From: a virus
Length of the DNA: 64,000 nt
Strand: one strand, 5' to 3'
IMG/VR virus record: IMGVR_UViG_3300042453_002958
Location: 1-64,000 of that record
Part shown: in pieces, positions 50,218 through 58,469 of the stretch
Position numbering within the stretch: position 1 is the first letter of the stretch
How the letters are laid out: each line of letters starts with the position of its first letter
Program-made: the position numbers and the translations under genes
Notes under the pieces: generated by a model
Told to the model about the DNA's origin: nothing
The model's input: only the letters and a program-made list of their open reading frames with translations
Database searches by the model: none

Positions 50218-50711
50218 TGGCCAACTCACTCTCGGTCGCCGGCAACACCCGGATCTCGTGGTCGCTGTCGGACGCGGACGCCCAGCCGCAGGTGTCGATG
50301 TCGGCCCAGCGGTCGTCGGCCCGGGCGATCACCAACGGCACCGGCCCCAACCAGGCCACCGTGGCGTTCACCACCGCGCTCACGATCACGGGCGTGGGTT
50401 CGTCCACCATCAACGTCAACGCGGCCCCGGTGACGTCGTTCGGGTTCGCGGGCAAAGCCGTGTTCACGAACATCCGCGAGATGCTGGTCTCGGTGCCCAC
50501 CGGCCCGACGGGCGGCTGGGTGCTGTTCAGCGCCCCCACCGGCACGACCGGGGCGACGGGCGTGGCGGTCCGCGTCGGCGGGCAGCTGCACCTGGTGGAC
50601 TACCTCACCGGGATCTCGACGGCCACCGGGGCGTGGACGTTCCAGAACGGCCCGACCGGCACGTACGGCGTGGACTTCACGGCGATCGGTCTCGGCTCTT
50701 ACGCGGACTGA
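50217..50711 (+). CDS. Beta-rich structural protein
   Basis: A 164-residue protein rich in Thr, Gly, Val and Ala. Repeated short strands (ATVAFTTALTITGVGSSTIN) and a Gly-Pro-Thr-rich loop (PTGPTGGWVLFSAPTGTTGA) suggest a virion surface or decoration protein. No catalytic motif. The position between nucleotide metabolism and the protease cassette is unusual for a structural gene. Confidence 0.5.
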   Translation: MANSLSVAGNTRISWSLSDADAQPQVSMSAQRSSARAITNGTGPNQATVAFTTALTITGVGSSTINVNAAPVTSFGFAGKAVFTNIREMLVSVPTGPTGGWVLFSAPTGTTGATGVAVRVGGQLHLVDYLTGISTATGAWTFQNGPTGTYGVDFTAIGLGSYAD

Positions 50712-50713
50712 CC

Positions 50714-51049
50714 ATGACCGCTGATTTCAGCCGCGTCGAGCTCTACCTGTCGGACGCCCGCAAAGCCGCGGCGGACGGGCTGACGTGGGCAGAGTTCGGC
50801 GAGCTGCTGGTGGCGTTCTTGAAGATCGCCATGGCCATGTACGACGAGGTCGCGAGCATGACCGGCGAGCAGAAGAAAGCCGCCGTGCTCGCCGGGGTTG
50901 GCCGGCTATTCGACGTGGCGGCCGACAACTGCATCCCGCTCATGCTCTGGCCGGTGTGGGGGCTCGCCCGCGGCCCGGTCCGGCTCCTGGTGCTGGCCCT
51001 CGCCAGCGGTGCCATTGAACAACTTCTCCCGCTCGTGAGGGTCCGATGA
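50714..51049 (+). CDS. Small protein opening B's papain cassette, membrane-tail type
   Basis: A 111-residue protein with an amphipathic N-terminal half (DARKAAADGLTWAEFGELLV) and a hydrophobic C-terminal stretch (IPLMLWPVWGLARGPVRLLV). Overlaps the next gene by ATGA. It could be membrane-associated. By position it matches the small first gene of A's cassette (961). Confidence 0.55.
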   Translation: MTADFSRVELYLSDARKAAADGLTWAEFGELLVAFLKIAMAMYDEVASMTGEQKKAAVLAGVGRLFDVAADNCIPLMLWPVWGLARGPVRLLVLALASGAIEQLLPLVRVR

Positions 51050-51600
51050 TCGCTCTCGCTCTGATCGCCGCCGCGGCCGTGGCGTTTGGCTGGCCGCAGC
51101 TCGCTCCGCTCGTCGAGAAGGCCAAGGCCGTGGCCCCCACGCTCACGCCCCGCCACTACGCCGGCATCGCCCTGGTGGCTGCGGCGATCGCGTATGGGTT
51201 TGCCCCCGGCCCCGGCCCGGCCCCCGGCCCGTCGCCGGCACCCGATCCCGGCCCGCTGTCGCTGCGGGGGTTGTTCGCCGGCCCCACGGCGTCCGAGGAC
51301 GCCGTCTTGGTGGGGGCCATGTGCGACGAGATCGCGGACGAGATCCAGTTTGCCGCTGGCCAGCCGGAGGGCTATCTGGCCACCGGGGTGGCTGTCGATG
51401 AGCTGCGGCGGCGGGTCCGCGAGTTTCGCTGCCGGGGTATTTCGATCGGGGACCGGCAGCCGGCAGCCCGGGACGCGATCGCCAAGTTTCTCGAAGGGGC
51501 GGTCGGCACGGACGGCGGCCCGCTGAGTGCCGAGCAGCGATCGGCGTGGGTGGCGGCGTACCGCGACGTGGGGAGGGCGGCGACCGATGCGGCGAAGTAG
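51046..51600 (+). CDS. Membrane-anchored protein with Pro-rich stalk
   Basis: A 184-residue protein. A hydrophobic N-terminus and a second hydrophobic segment (IALVAAAIAYGFA) near residue 50 are followed by a Pro-Gly stalk (PGPGPAPGPSPAPDPGP) and a helical domain of about 110 residues. The arrangement places the domain outside the cytoplasmic membrane, held off by a stalk. It directly precedes the papain-like protease and overlaps it by 14 bases, so partnership is likely. Confidence 0.6.
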   Translation: MIALALIAAAAVAFGWPQLAPLVEKAKAVAPTLTPRHYAGIALVAAAIAYGFAPGPGPAPGPSPAPDPGPLSLRGLFAGPTASEDAVLVGAMCDEIADEIQFAAGQPEGYLATGVAVDELRRRVREFRCRGISIGDRQPAARDAIAKFLEGAVGTDGGPLSAEQRSAWVAAYRDVGRAATDAAK

Positions 51601-52732
51601 CGAATGGACCTGGTCGGCGATCGCGTTCGTCGTGTTCGCGGCGGTGCTGGGCACGCTCGTGTCCCGCTACGTGTCGCGGATCGCCGACAGGGTCGAGACG
51701 AACTACGGTTACCTGCCGGACCCGGAGGGGACGCGGGAGTTTCTCCGCGAGCTCGACCAGCCGATGTTTCGCCAGGCCGGGGCCGAGGTGATCGCCGGGG
51801 CCAAGGGCCACGACGCATACCTCTATCGGTTCGCTGACCGCTGCCACCGGCAGAAGTACGGCAAGCCATTCGGGCCGTGGAACCAGGGGCCGCACGGGTC
51901 GTGCGTGTCGTTTGGCTGGGCGATGGGCTCCTACGTTGGCCAGTGCGTTGACCACGTCGCGGGCGGGCTGGCGGAGTGCCCGCTGCTGGTGGCGACCGAG
52001 CCGATCTACGGCGGCTCGCGGACCGCGGGGCGGATGCCGCCGGTGGTCACGGCCGGGTATTCGGACGGCTCCTACGGCGGGGCCGCGGCCCGCTGGGTGT
52101 CGGGCCGGTGCCGCGACACCACCGTGGGCGGGATCCTGTACCGGCAGAAGTACGGCGACGTCGATCTCTCGGCGTACTCGATCGACCGCTCCCGGGCGTG
52201 GGGCAACTCGGGCGTGCCGAAGCCGCTCGCGGTGCTGGCCAACCAGCACACCGCCACGGCCGTCGCCCTGTGCGAAGACTGGGACTCCCTGGTCTCGGCT
52301 CTTGAGTCGGGCATGTGCGTCCCGGTGTGCTCGAACGTCGGGTTCGCGTCCGGCGACCGCGACGCCGATGGGTTCTGCCGACGGGCGTCCACCTGGAACC
52401 ATTGCCTCGTGGCGATCTCTGTGAAGTACGCCAAGAACAACGGCCCGGGCTCCGCCACCCCGATGAAGAATCCCCGCGACGGCGTCCTGCTGATGAACAG
52501 CTGGGGCTCCTACGTGGGCGGGGGCAAGCACCCGCTCGATCAGCCGGACGGCTCGTTCTGGATCACGCGGGCCGACGCCGAAGCGATTCTTGCCCAGGGC
52601 GATTCGTTCGTAATCGGCTCGGTCAACGGCTTCAAGTACCGCGACCTCGACCACGCCGGCTGGCTGCAGCCGGCCCCGGCCCCAACCGACGCCGCGAAGG
52701 TGCCGGCCATCAACCACTCGCTCGCTCTGTAG
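51587..52732 (+). CDS. Membrane-anchored papain-like cysteine protease
   Basis: A 381-residue protein. An N-terminal membrane helix (SAIAFVVFAAVLGTLVS, about 10-26) is followed by a long linker. The C1-type catalytic set is complete: Q100 and C106 in NQGPHGSCVSFGWA, H272 in TWNHCLVAIS and N304 in LLMNSWGS. The enzyme hydrolyses peptide bonds and is tethered to the membrane. Several extra Cys suggest disulfides outside the cytoplasm. A carries a divergent relative at 1882. Lysis, envelope entry or cleavage of a host surface protein are open options. Confidence 0.85.
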   Translation: MRRSSEWTWSAIAFVVFAAVLGTLVSRYVSRIADRVETNYGYLPDPEGTREFLRELDQPMFRQAGAEVIAGAKGHDAYLYRFADRCHRQKYGKPFGPWNQGPHGSCVSFGWAMGSYVGQCVDHVAGGLAECPLLVATEPIYGGSRTAGRMPPVVTAGYSDGSYGGAAARWVSGRCRDTTVGGILYRQKYGDVDLSAYSIDRSRAWGNSGVPKPLAVLANQHTATAVALCEDWDSLVSALESGMCVPVCSNVGFASGDRDADGFCRRASTWNHCLVAISVKYAKNNGPGSATPMKNPRDGVLLMNSWGSYVGGGKHPLDQPDGSFWITRADAEAILAQGDSFVIGSVNGFKYRDLDHAGWLQPAPAPTDAAKVPAINHSLAL

Positions 52733-52740
52733 GTGACCCC

Positions 52741-53001
52741 ATGACCAAGCGTGCCATCGTTCTCTCGTGTCTCGCGTGTCTCGTGGCCGGTTATTTGGCC
52801 GCTTCGGTCCCGGGCTTCGACCCGGTGAACCCGTTCAACCCCCGGCCCCAGCGGCCGTTTCTCCAGCTCATTTCGCGGCTGGCGAAGCTCGGGTTGTGGG
52901 TCACGGTTTTCGCCGAGCCAGCCCCGCGGCCGGTCGAGCAGCAATACGCCGCCGCACACTGTGACGACAGGACCATGATCTGCCACGCGGAGGGATGGTG
53001 A
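52741..53001 (+). CDS. Exported or membrane small protein
   Basis: Eighty-six residues. A signal-like N-terminus (RAIVLSCLACLVAGYLAASV) is followed by a Pro-rich segment and a hydrophobic helix (LISRLAKLGLWVTVFAEPAP). Two Cys near the C-terminus may bond. It follows the protease gene by 8 bases. Spanin-like topology is possible but unproven. Confidence 0.5.
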   Translation: MTKRAIVLSCLACLVAGYLAASVPGFDPVNPFNPRPQRPFLQLISRLAKLGLWVTVFAEPAPRPVEQQYAAAHCDDRTMICHAEGW

Positions 53002-53252
53002 TGCTTCAACTTGTCGTTTGGGTCGTTTTCGGATGGATCGCGGGCTCCGTCGCGGAGTGGTTGTGGCCACCTGCGAAGCCGCACGCCAAGTGGCAGACGA
53101 TCGCCATTGGCGTGATCGGATCGGTGGCCGGTGGTTTGGCCGGTTCGCTCGTGAGCGGCGACCACTACCGGCCGGCCGGGATCGTGCTGTCGGTGCTGGG
53201 GGCGGTGGCGTGCATGTTCGTCTGGCGCAAACTCGATGAGGTGAAGCCGTGA
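53001..53252 (+). CDS. GlsB/YeaQ-like small membrane protein
   Basis: Eighty-three residues with three hydrophobic segments (VVWVVFGWIAGSVAEWLWP, IAIGVIGSVAGGLAGSLV, IVLSVLGAVACMFVW). The G-I-G-S-V-x-G-G pattern resembles transglycosylase-associated (GlsB/YeaQ/YmgE) proteins. Such a protein near a lysis-type cassette could act as a holin. I start at 53001 because the ribosome binding site is too close to the earlier ATG at 52995. Confidence 0.55.
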   Translation: MLQLVVWVVFGWIAGSVAEWLWPPAKPHAKWQTIAIGVIGSVAGGLAGSLVSGDHYRPAGIVLSVLGAVACMFVWRKLDEVKP

Positions 53253-53581
53253 GCATGGTGTGGCGGTGGGTTATTTCGATGCTCGTGTGGCTGTCGGCCG
53301 ACCACGAGCGGATCGCCACCGAGCCGGCCCGGGCGGCTGCGGCCGTGGCGGTGGCCCGCGCGTCGATCATCGAGCAGATGGAGGCCCGGCCCCTGCCCCC
53401 GGCCCCGCCGGGGCCGACGGCGTGCAAGTGCTCGGCCACCTGCGTGCGTGGGTCGTGGCGGCCCGATGGCCGCATCGAGGCCCGGTGCGATTGCACCTGC
53501 CCGCGGTGCGTGGCGGAGCGGGCGAAGCCCGGCACGGTTCGATCGGGGACGTGCCAGAGCGGTACGTGCCCGCCCCGGTGA
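53249..53581 (+). CDS. Membrane-anchored Cys-rich small protein
   Basis: A 110-residue protein from GTG. A short hydrophobic N-terminus (VWRWVISMLVWL) leads into an Ala-rich helix, a Pro-rich hinge and a Cys cluster (CKCSATC and CDCTCPRC) typical of a metal or disulfide knot. It is the sixth small gene of B's cassette. Unknown function. Confidence 0.5.
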   Translation: MSMVWRWVISMLVWLSADHERIATEPARAAAAVAVARASIIEQMEARPLPPAPPGPTACKCSATCVRGSWRPDGRIEARCDCTCPRCVAERAKPGTVRSGTCQSGTCPPR

Positions 53582-53591
53582 GGGCGACCAG

Positions 53592-54005
53592 GTGAACGAC
53601 GCGATCGTCCAGCTGCAGGCACACGTACGCTACCGGCTGGGCACGCGGGTGACCTACGCCCATGCGTGGCGGGTCGATGCCCTGAGCCGGCTGGTGCTCC
53701 GGCATTGGCCGCACGCCCACCTGGAGGATGCCGTGGTGGCCGGTGGCCGCCACTCGATCGCGGTCACCCATGCCATGACCTTGATGCGGTCGCAGGTCCG
53801 CGAGCAGTGGGAGGCCCGGCACGGGTCGGGGCCGCTATGGGATCTCGTGCTGGGTGGCACGGTCACGGCCACCGGCATGATCCTGCTCGATCTCTGGTGG
53901 CCGAGCCCGGGGTGGCGGTCAATCCTGGTGGCGATGTCGCGGTCACTGGCTGACGATCGCCAGCACGGCGTCGATGGCGTCGTGGATCGCCCGGGCCAGT
54001 TGTGA
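53592..54005 (+). CDS. Small protein with C-terminal membrane segment, like A 3629
   Basis: A 137-residue protein from GTG. Helical N-terminal part, then VREQWEARHGSG and a membrane segment (LVLGGTVTATGMILLDLWW), followed by a charged tail. The layout matches A's 3629 protein, which suggests a shared cassette member. Its 3' end overlaps, on the other strand, a small leftward gene at 53943. Confidence 0.55.
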   Translation: MNDAIVQLQAHVRYRLGTRVTYAHAWRVDALSRLVLRHWPHAHLEDAVVAGGRHSIAVTHAMTLMRSQVREQWEARHGSGPLWDLVLGGTVTATGMILLDLWWPSPGWRSILVAMSRSLADDRQHGVDGVVDRPGQL

Positions 54006-54080
54006 GTCTGTGCCAAGCTCTTGGCCGATCCGCACGAGCACGAGCGAGCGGACGATGGCGGACCATGTGGTGCGGGTCAT
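53943..54080 (-). CDS. Tiny leftward protein, 45 residues
   Basis: Reading leftward from an ATG at 54080, which overlaps the stop of the next upstream gene (ATGA), the frame encodes a helical peptide beginning MTRTTWSAIVRSLVLVRIGQ and ending DAVLAIVSQ. The four-base overlap and coding bias favour a real gene. It overlaps the end of the convergent rightward gene by 63 bases. Function unknown. Confidence 0.5.
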   Translation of the reverse strand: MTRTTWSAIVRSLVLVRIGQELGTDSQLARAIHDAIDAVLAIVSQ

Positions 54081-54475
54081 GGCTGCCCGCCATTCTTCCG
54101 CTCGTTGTCGATCAGCTCCTGCAGGCTGTCGAGGAAAGAATCATCGCACCCGTCGATGGCAGTCTTGGCCATCCTCAGCAACTGTTCTTCGAGGATTTCG
54201 TTGTTTGCAAGTTCAAAGACGAGGTCTTCAGTTAGATCTGGCAGTGTCCATTTTGCTTCACGCTTCAGGTCGTCAATGCAACGGGCGATGGCATCCACCA
54301 CGCTCCTTGTGTCGTCTCGGAGCTGCCCATTCCGCTTCTCGTCGTTGGCGAACCATTCGGGCGCAGGATTCACCTGACGGGCAACTGATCTTTTCGTTGA
54401 GAAACAGTCGCGGTGCGACTGCTCGTCGGAGTCGGCCGGGTTCCATTCAATGCGGATAGAGAAAAACGGCTTCAT
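54077..54475 (-). CDS. Unknown leftward protein of lower G+C
   Basis: A 132-residue protein, helical and acidic in the C-terminal two thirds (RSVVDAIARCIDDLKREAKW), with no membrane segment. G+C and codon choice are clearly lower than in the neighbours, suggesting recent acquisition. It overlaps the prim-pol gene's stop by four bases. I recognise no family. Confidence 0.6.
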   Translation of the reverse strand: MKPFFSIRIEWNPADSDEQSHRDCFSTKRSVARQVNPAPEWFANDEKRNGQLRDDTRSVVDAIARCIDDLKREAKWTLPDLTEDLVFELANNEILEEQLLRMAKTAIDGCDDSFLDSLQELIDNERKNGGQP

Positions 54476-54963
54476 GAAAAAACCTCCTGTGCCAAGAGTT
54501 GAGCCGGAAACGATGCCACGTCAACGTCCGCCGGGCTGGTTGTCCATTCGTAGGTGACGCCGTCCGGGTGCCGGGACGGCGGCAGCACGGACTGGGCGGC
54601 CCGCCCACCGAGCCGTATTTCGATGCTGTCAAACTTCACGACCGCCGACTCCGGCATCCAGGGTTCCCAGCGAAAAAGCCGGTGCTCCCCGCGGGCCGAC
54701 CGCCAGGTCGGGGTGGGCAGGTCGAGCACGCCGAACGCGGCCAGCTGCTCCCGGCCGGCGGGGTCGTCGTATTCGACGTCCACGACCCCGGACCCGGGGC
54801 CGAGCAGGAGCCCCACGTTGTCGCCGGCGGCGAGCCACCGGGCCACGTCGTCCGGGCTGGTTGTGCCACGGTGCTGCCAGCCGGTGCCGAGCGGGCGTTT
54901 CGCCCGGCGGGCGACGCGGACGAAACGGCAACCGGCGGCGGCGAGGGCGGAGATGGGGGTCAT
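54472..54963 (-). CDS. Stand-alone primase-polymerase (prim-pol) domain protein
   Basis: A 163-residue protein that begins at 54963. GDNVGLLLGPGSGVVDVEYD carries the acidic metal ligands (D62, E64), followed by RGEHRLFRW (H94) and QSVLPPSRHPDG, the three signatures of the bifunctional prim-pol family. Full replication proteins usually add a helicase; here only the catalytic domain is present. It would make primers or short DNA. It belongs to the leftward cluster under the promoter at 55243. Confidence 0.78.
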   Translation of the reverse strand: MTPISALAAAGCRFVRVARRAKRPLGTGWQHRGTTSPDDVARWLAAGDNVGLLLGPGSGVVDVEYDDPAGREQLAAFGVLDLPTPTWRSARGEHRLFRWEPWMPESAVVKFDSIEIRLGGRAAQSVLPPSRHPDGVTYEWTTSPADVDVASFPAQLLAQEVFS

Positions 54964-55193
54964 GCGGCACCCCCTTCGGCCCGAACGAAGTACGGGGCCA
55001 TGCCATCGGCCATGATCTCGTCGCACGTCTCCCAAGCGTCCTTGAGTGTGGCGAAGCGCTTCACGCGGTCGGACTCCGGGGCGATCGGGGTGATCCGGCC
55101 GCCACATTTCAGCAGGCAGCAGATTTGCGACGTGATGATCGCGAGCACGTAGTAACCGGCGGTCGAGGTCTCGGTGTAGATCGGGGCGGTCAT
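54960..55193 (-). CDS. Small leftward protein, unknown
   Basis: Seventy-seven residues, started at 55193 after the CCACAACCAGGAG leader. A hydrophobic segment with Cys (YYVLAIITSQICCLLKCGG) precedes a charged C-terminus (VKRFATLKDAWETCDEIMAD). It is the first gene after the promoter at 55243 and is coupled to prim-pol by ATGA. Confidence 0.55.
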   Translation of the reverse strand: MTAPIYTETSTAGYYVLAIITSQICCLLKCGGRITPIAPESDRVKRFATLKDAWETCDEIMADGMAPYFVRAEGGAA

Positions 55194-55242
55194 GGTCTCG
55201 GTCTCCTGGTTGTGGCCGCGGGTTTCGTCCCGCGTCGGTCTA

Positions 55243-55271
55243 GTTATATTCGATCGGCAAATAGGTGTCAA
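55243..55271 (-). promoter_or_regulatory. Leftward promoter with CGATCGGCAAATA spacer (copy 4)
   Basis: On the minus strand: TTGACA, exactly 17 bases, TATAAC. Its spacer, on the plus strand, reads CGATCGGCAAATA, shared with three other leftward promoters in the cluster. Confidence 0.8.
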
Positions 55272-55301
55272 GTGGTGAGAAAAGTTTTTTTGGTTGTGGG
55301 G

Positions 55302-55535
55302 TCAGGCCCGGCCGTCGGCCTTGTGGATCCGGGGCCGCCCGCGGCCGACCGGGTCGCGAGTCCATTTCTCGCAAGCGGTGCGGAGGGCGAAGAAATAGCC
55401 GTCGATCTCGATACCGGCGATGCCCCCGGCCCCCGGCCCCTTCTTGACGAGCTCGCGGAGATAGTAGCGCGAGACTCCGGCGAGCCGGGCTCCGGTCTGA
55501 ATCGATACGTACGCTTTGGGGTCGATCTTTGCCAT
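55302..55535 (-). CDS. Excisionase-like helix-turn-helix protein, like A 26670
   Basis: Seventy-seven residues. KIDPKAYVSIQTGARLAGVS, then RYYLRELVKKG, is a MerR/Xis helix-turn-helix with a wing (GIEIDGYFFALR) and a basic tail. It parallels A's 26670 protein from the first residues on. It may bind the shared spacer elements. Its own -10 lies so close to the start that its mRNA may be leaderless. Confidence 0.65.
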   Translation of the reverse strand: MAKIDPKAYVSIQTGARLAGVSRYYLRELVKKGPGAGGIAGIEIDGYFFALRTACEKWTRDPVGRGRPRIHKADGRA

Positions 55536-55540
55536 GGGTG

Positions 55541-55569
55541 CATTATTGCCGGGCGGCTGCGGCGGTCAA
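55541..55569 (-). promoter_or_regulatory. Leftward promoter of the helix-turn-helix gene
   Basis: On the minus strand, TTGACC followed after 16 bases by AATAAT (or 17 by ATAATG). The -10 ends about 6 bases before the start codon at 55535, so transcripts would start at or near the ATG. Confidence 0.5.
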
Positions 55570-55609
55570 GCCGGGTTGTCTGCTGGTTGTGCATGGGTTG
55601 TCCGTGCGG

Positions 55610-55849
55610 TCAGTCCGCGAACATGGGGACGCAACGGGCGACCGGCTGCCGGGCCGGGCCGACCGGAGCACCGGCGGCGTCCAGGTCGAGCAGGAAGCGG
55701 TCCGCGGCCCGGCGGGCATCGGTGCCGGGCTGGGCGTGGCGGTCCGCCTCGCGGGCATCGGCGAGCGCGAGGGCGTCAACCGCCCGGCGGATGCTGTCGG
55801 GCATCGCGGAGTAACGGGAGGCGAGTCGGGCGAAGGTGGCAGCGGTCAT
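55610..55849 (-). CDS. Small helical leftward protein
   Basis: Seventy-nine residues, Ala/Arg-rich helices (SIRRAVDALALADAREADRH). The leader is CCACAACCAGGAG, as in other genes of the cluster. No family recognised. Confidence 0.5.
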   Translation of the reverse strand: MTAATFARLASRYSAMPDSIRRAVDALALADAREADRHAQPGTDARRAADRFLLDLDAAGAPVGPARQPVARCVPMFAD

Positions 55850-55891
55850 GGCGTCGGGCTCCTGGTTGTGGGTTGGTTGTGGTGGGGTCGG

Positions 55892-56170
55892 TCAGTTGGG
55901 CAGCCTGCAGTTGCGAGCGTGGCGGTCAATCGTCTCGCACCAGGTGCGGACGGCCGCCCGGGTGTCCGCCATCGTGGCCGGGCTCGTGCGGACGTCGAGC
56001 GTCCAGGTGTAGCCGTCGAAAGCGAAACAATCTGCGAGCCATCGGCGGCCGGAAAAGTCGCGGCGGATGTGCACGCGGCCGGTTAGCTGGCCGGCCGGGT
56101 TGTGCACGGCATATCCCGCCGTGGTCGCCGTGGCGGTCGTGCCGTGCGCGAACGTGATGAACGTGGCCAT
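55892..56170 (-). CDS. Small beta-rich leftward protein
   Basis: Ninety-two residues, started at 56170 after the CCACAACCAGGAG leader. A Thr-rich N-terminal sheet (TFITFAHGTTATATTAGYAV), RRWLADCFAFDGYTWTLDV and a helical end. It may be a small barrel. Unknown role. Confidence 0.55.
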   Translation of the reverse strand: MATFITFAHGTTATATTAGYAVHNPAGQLTGRVHIRRDFSGRRWLADCFAFDGYTWTLDVRTSPATMADTRAAVRTWCETIDRHARNCRLPN

Positions 56171-56274
56171 GGTTGTGCTCCTGGTTGTGGCGGTTGGTTG
56201 TCGGGTGGCGATGTGCCAGCCGGCCCGGTTCCCGCCGTCCTCCGTGGGGCGGCGGTGGCCGGGGCGGCCGGGCG

Positions 56275-56883
56275 TCACGGGTAGCCGCGGACCTCGTCGA
56301 GCACGGCCCCGGCTGCGGCTGTCTGCCGGCGGATCCGGGCGATGATGCCCGCGGACGTCTTGAGCTGCGGCACCTTGACGAACGGGTGAACGGGCTGCCG
56401 GTCGGCGAGTCGCAGCCCGGCGGACGGGCGACGGTAGACGTGGTAAGGCTCCCAGCGCTGGCCGGTGTGGGCGGCCCGCCACGACTGCGCCGCGGCGTCG
56501 ATGGCGTACTCGATCGCGGACAGTTCCGCGACCGCGGCGGCGACCGCGTCTTGCCGGGCAGCTTCACGAGCGGCCCGGGCACGATCGGCGGCGGCGGCTT
56601 CCAGCCGATCGGCGTCGGCACGGATCGCGTCCACGGTGGCCGGTGTGATGCTGGCATAGGTGAACACGCACACGCTCCCGACGATCGCGGTGCGGCCGTC
56701 GTCGAGGTTGTGGAGCGTGAACAGGTAGCGCAGCCCGTGGTGGCCGCACGAGCAGCGGCCCACGGCCCGGGGTAGTTCGCAGCAGTCGCCCCGATACTCC
56801 CAGCGGGAGCCGTCGCCAAGGGCAGCGGCGAGCCGTTCGGCGTAGTGGCAGCGGTTACGGGCTTGGGTGGCGGTCGTGGTCAT
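56275..56883 (-). CDS. Leftward early protein with zinc-finger-like N-terminus
   Basis: A 202-residue protein. CCELPRAVGRCSCGHHGLRY at about 34-53 offers a C2HC-like metal site, followed by LFTLHNLDDGRTAIVGSVCV. Residues 80-140 form a long Ala/Arg helix, and a C-terminal segment is basic. It is the first gene after the promoter at 56931. DNA or RNA binding is plausible. Confidence 0.6.
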   Translation of the reverse strand: MTTTATQARNRCHYAERLAAALGDGSRWEYRGDCCELPRAVGRCSCGHHGLRYLFTLHNLDDGRTAIVGSVCVFTYASITPATVDAIRADADRLEAAAADRARAAREAARQDAVAAAVAELSAIEYAIDAAAQSWRAAHTGQRWEPYHVYRRPSAGLRLADRQPVHPFVKVPQLKTSAGIIARIRRQTAAAGAVLDEVRGYP

Positions 56884-56930
56884 GGTCTCGGGTCTCCGGT
56901 GGTTGTGGCCGTCGTGGCCGTGGTGGTGGT

Positions 56931-56959
56931 GTTATATCCAATCGGCAAATAGGATGCAA
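56931..56959 (-). promoter_or_regulatory. Leftward promoter with CAATCGGCAAATA spacer (copy 3)
   Basis: On the minus strand: TTGCAT, 17 bases, TATAAC. The spacer differs from its relatives by one base in the CGATCGG core. Confidence 0.75.
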
Positions 56960-56977
56960 GGGGTCAAGAAAAGTTTT

Positions 56978-57292
56978 TCAGTCCAGGTGCTCCGCGAGCT
57001 CCCACGCGGCCCGGGCCGCGGCGGCGGCGATGTCGTCCACGCTCGGCCGCTGGCGCTTCCCGCCGCGGCGGCGGCGGTTCAACTCGTCGGCACAGTAGTT
57101 GATTTCGTCGGCGTAGTAGCCGTGGTTCGGCTGGTCCGGCCATGCTTCGAGCGTGGCGCGGCAATCGGCGATCACGTAGAGCAGTTCGGCGTCCGATCGG
57201 CTGCGGCACAGTTTGGGGTAGGCCGCGTGGTCGATGTGCTTGGTGGCGGCGGGGTGGTCCATCCAGCCGGTCGCGTTGGTTGTGGTGCTCAT
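56978..57292 (-). CDS. Small acidic leftward protein
   Basis: A 104-residue protein started at 57292. Helical: SDAELLYVIADCRATLEAWP, GYYADEINYCADELNRRRR, then an Ala-rich helix. Two aromatic-Cys motifs (YVIADC, INYCAD). The leader contains CCACAACC. No separate promoter is seen, so it is probably read from 58470 along with the 335-residue gene. Function unknown. Confidence 0.55.
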   Translation of the reverse strand: MSTTTNATGWMDHPAATKHIDHAAYPKLCRSRSDAELLYVIADCRATLEAWPDQPNHGYYADEINYCADELNRRRRGGKRQRPSVDDIAAAAARAAWELAEHLD

Positions 57293-57398
57293 GGTCTCGT
57301 CTCTCCGTTGGGGTTGGTTGTGGGTTGTCGGGCGACGCGCCCGGCATCCCCCTGGCCGGCCGCGGCGGATGCCGGGGCCGGCGTGGGGGCGGCCGTGC

Positions 57399-58406
57399 TC
57401 AGCGCTTCGGCTTGCCGCCGTAGGCGGCGGTCGAAAACACTTCGGCCGACTCCGGCAGGTAGGCGGAGCTGCTGACGGTCCAGCCGCCGTATCGGCTGTC
57501 TCCGAGATAGTTGCCGCCGCCCATGCTGTAGTTTTCGCGGTGCTCGATGGACTCCTCGCGGATGTGCCACTCCAGCGGCACGACCGGCCCGTGTGCCGTG
57601 TGCAGGGGCTGCAGCGGGTTCGCGGCCGCGTGGGCTTCGGCAGCGGCCCGCGTCGGCAGCGGCCCGGCGACCAGGTCGCGGTGCCAGCCGGACACGGTGC
57701 CAGCGTAGACCCGTTCGCCGCGGTCGTCGGTGTAGTCGGTGCTCGTGACCGGCTTGACGTACCAGCGGCCAAGGCCCGGCCCGTAGTCGGCCGTGGGCTT
57801 GAACGCGGCCGCGGCTTTCCGCAGCTGGGCGAACGACTCGCGCTTCCCGCGGCCGAAGCCGATCACGACCTCGCGGGCGGTGCGGTGGCCGAAGTAGTCG
57901 CTCTGGCTGTCCGACTCATCGACCCGAAACTTTGCAAAGATCACGCGGTCGGCGCCCGCGTCGCTCATCGCCGTGGCGAGCGCGTCGCGGCTCATCGTCC
58001 GCAGCTGCGGCACGTCGTCGTACGCCACCGCGTCCGCCTCCGCACGGGCCATGCGGCGCTCCTCGGCGTCGCGGTGGCGGCTGGCCATTTCTTCAAGGCC
58101 GCGGACCGTCTCGGCGACGTCGTCCGCGAGATACTGCCGGCCGTCGTTCGTGGCGCAGTTGTAGACCAGCGGCGGCCAGCCGTGATCGTCGGCACGCTCC
58201 GCGATGATTTCGAGCGCGGCGGACGCGATTTCGGTTTTCGTTATCGGCTCCACCGTGTCGCCGTACTGGTCCGCAAGCGCGGCCGCGTTCGCGGCGGCCA
58301 CGACGGCGAGCAGGTCGGCCACGTCGGCCAACTGGCCAAGGCCAAGCCGCACGGCGGCGGCGGCGAAGGATGCGAGATTCGACACTTCAAGGTTCGCGAC
58401 GCTCAT
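57399..58406 (-). CDS. Large unknown leftward early protein
   Basis: A 335-residue protein. The N-terminal 60 residues are Ala-rich and helical (ANLASF-like start, ADVADLLAVVAAANAAALAD). A mixed middle contains the Tyr-rich DSQSDYFGHRTAREVVIGFG, and the C-terminal part is beta-rich (YSMGGGNYLGDSRYGGWTVS). No signature is recognised. It has its own promoter (58470) and the CCACAAC leader. The size and control suggest an important early function. Confidence 0.6.
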   Translation of the reverse strand: MSVANLEVSNLASFAAAAVRLGLGQLADVADLLAVVAAANAAALADQYGDTVEPITKTEIASAALEIIAERADDHGWPPLVYNCATNDGRQYLADDVAETVRGLEEMASRHRDAEERRMARAEADAVAYDDVPQLRTMSRDALATAMSDAGADRVIFAKFRVDESDSQSDYFGHRTAREVVIGFGRGKRESFAQLRKAAAAFKPTADYGPGLGRWYVKPVTSTDYTDDRGERVYAGTVSGWHRDLVAGPLPTRAAAEAHAAANPLQPLHTAHGPVVPLEWHIREESIEHRENYSMGGGNYLGDSRYGGWTVSSSAYLPESAEVFSTAAYGGKPKR

Positions 58407-58469
58407 TTGAGATTCTCCGTTCTTGGTGTTGTGGGCCGGTTTTCCCGCCGGCCCGATCGGGTTGTGCAG

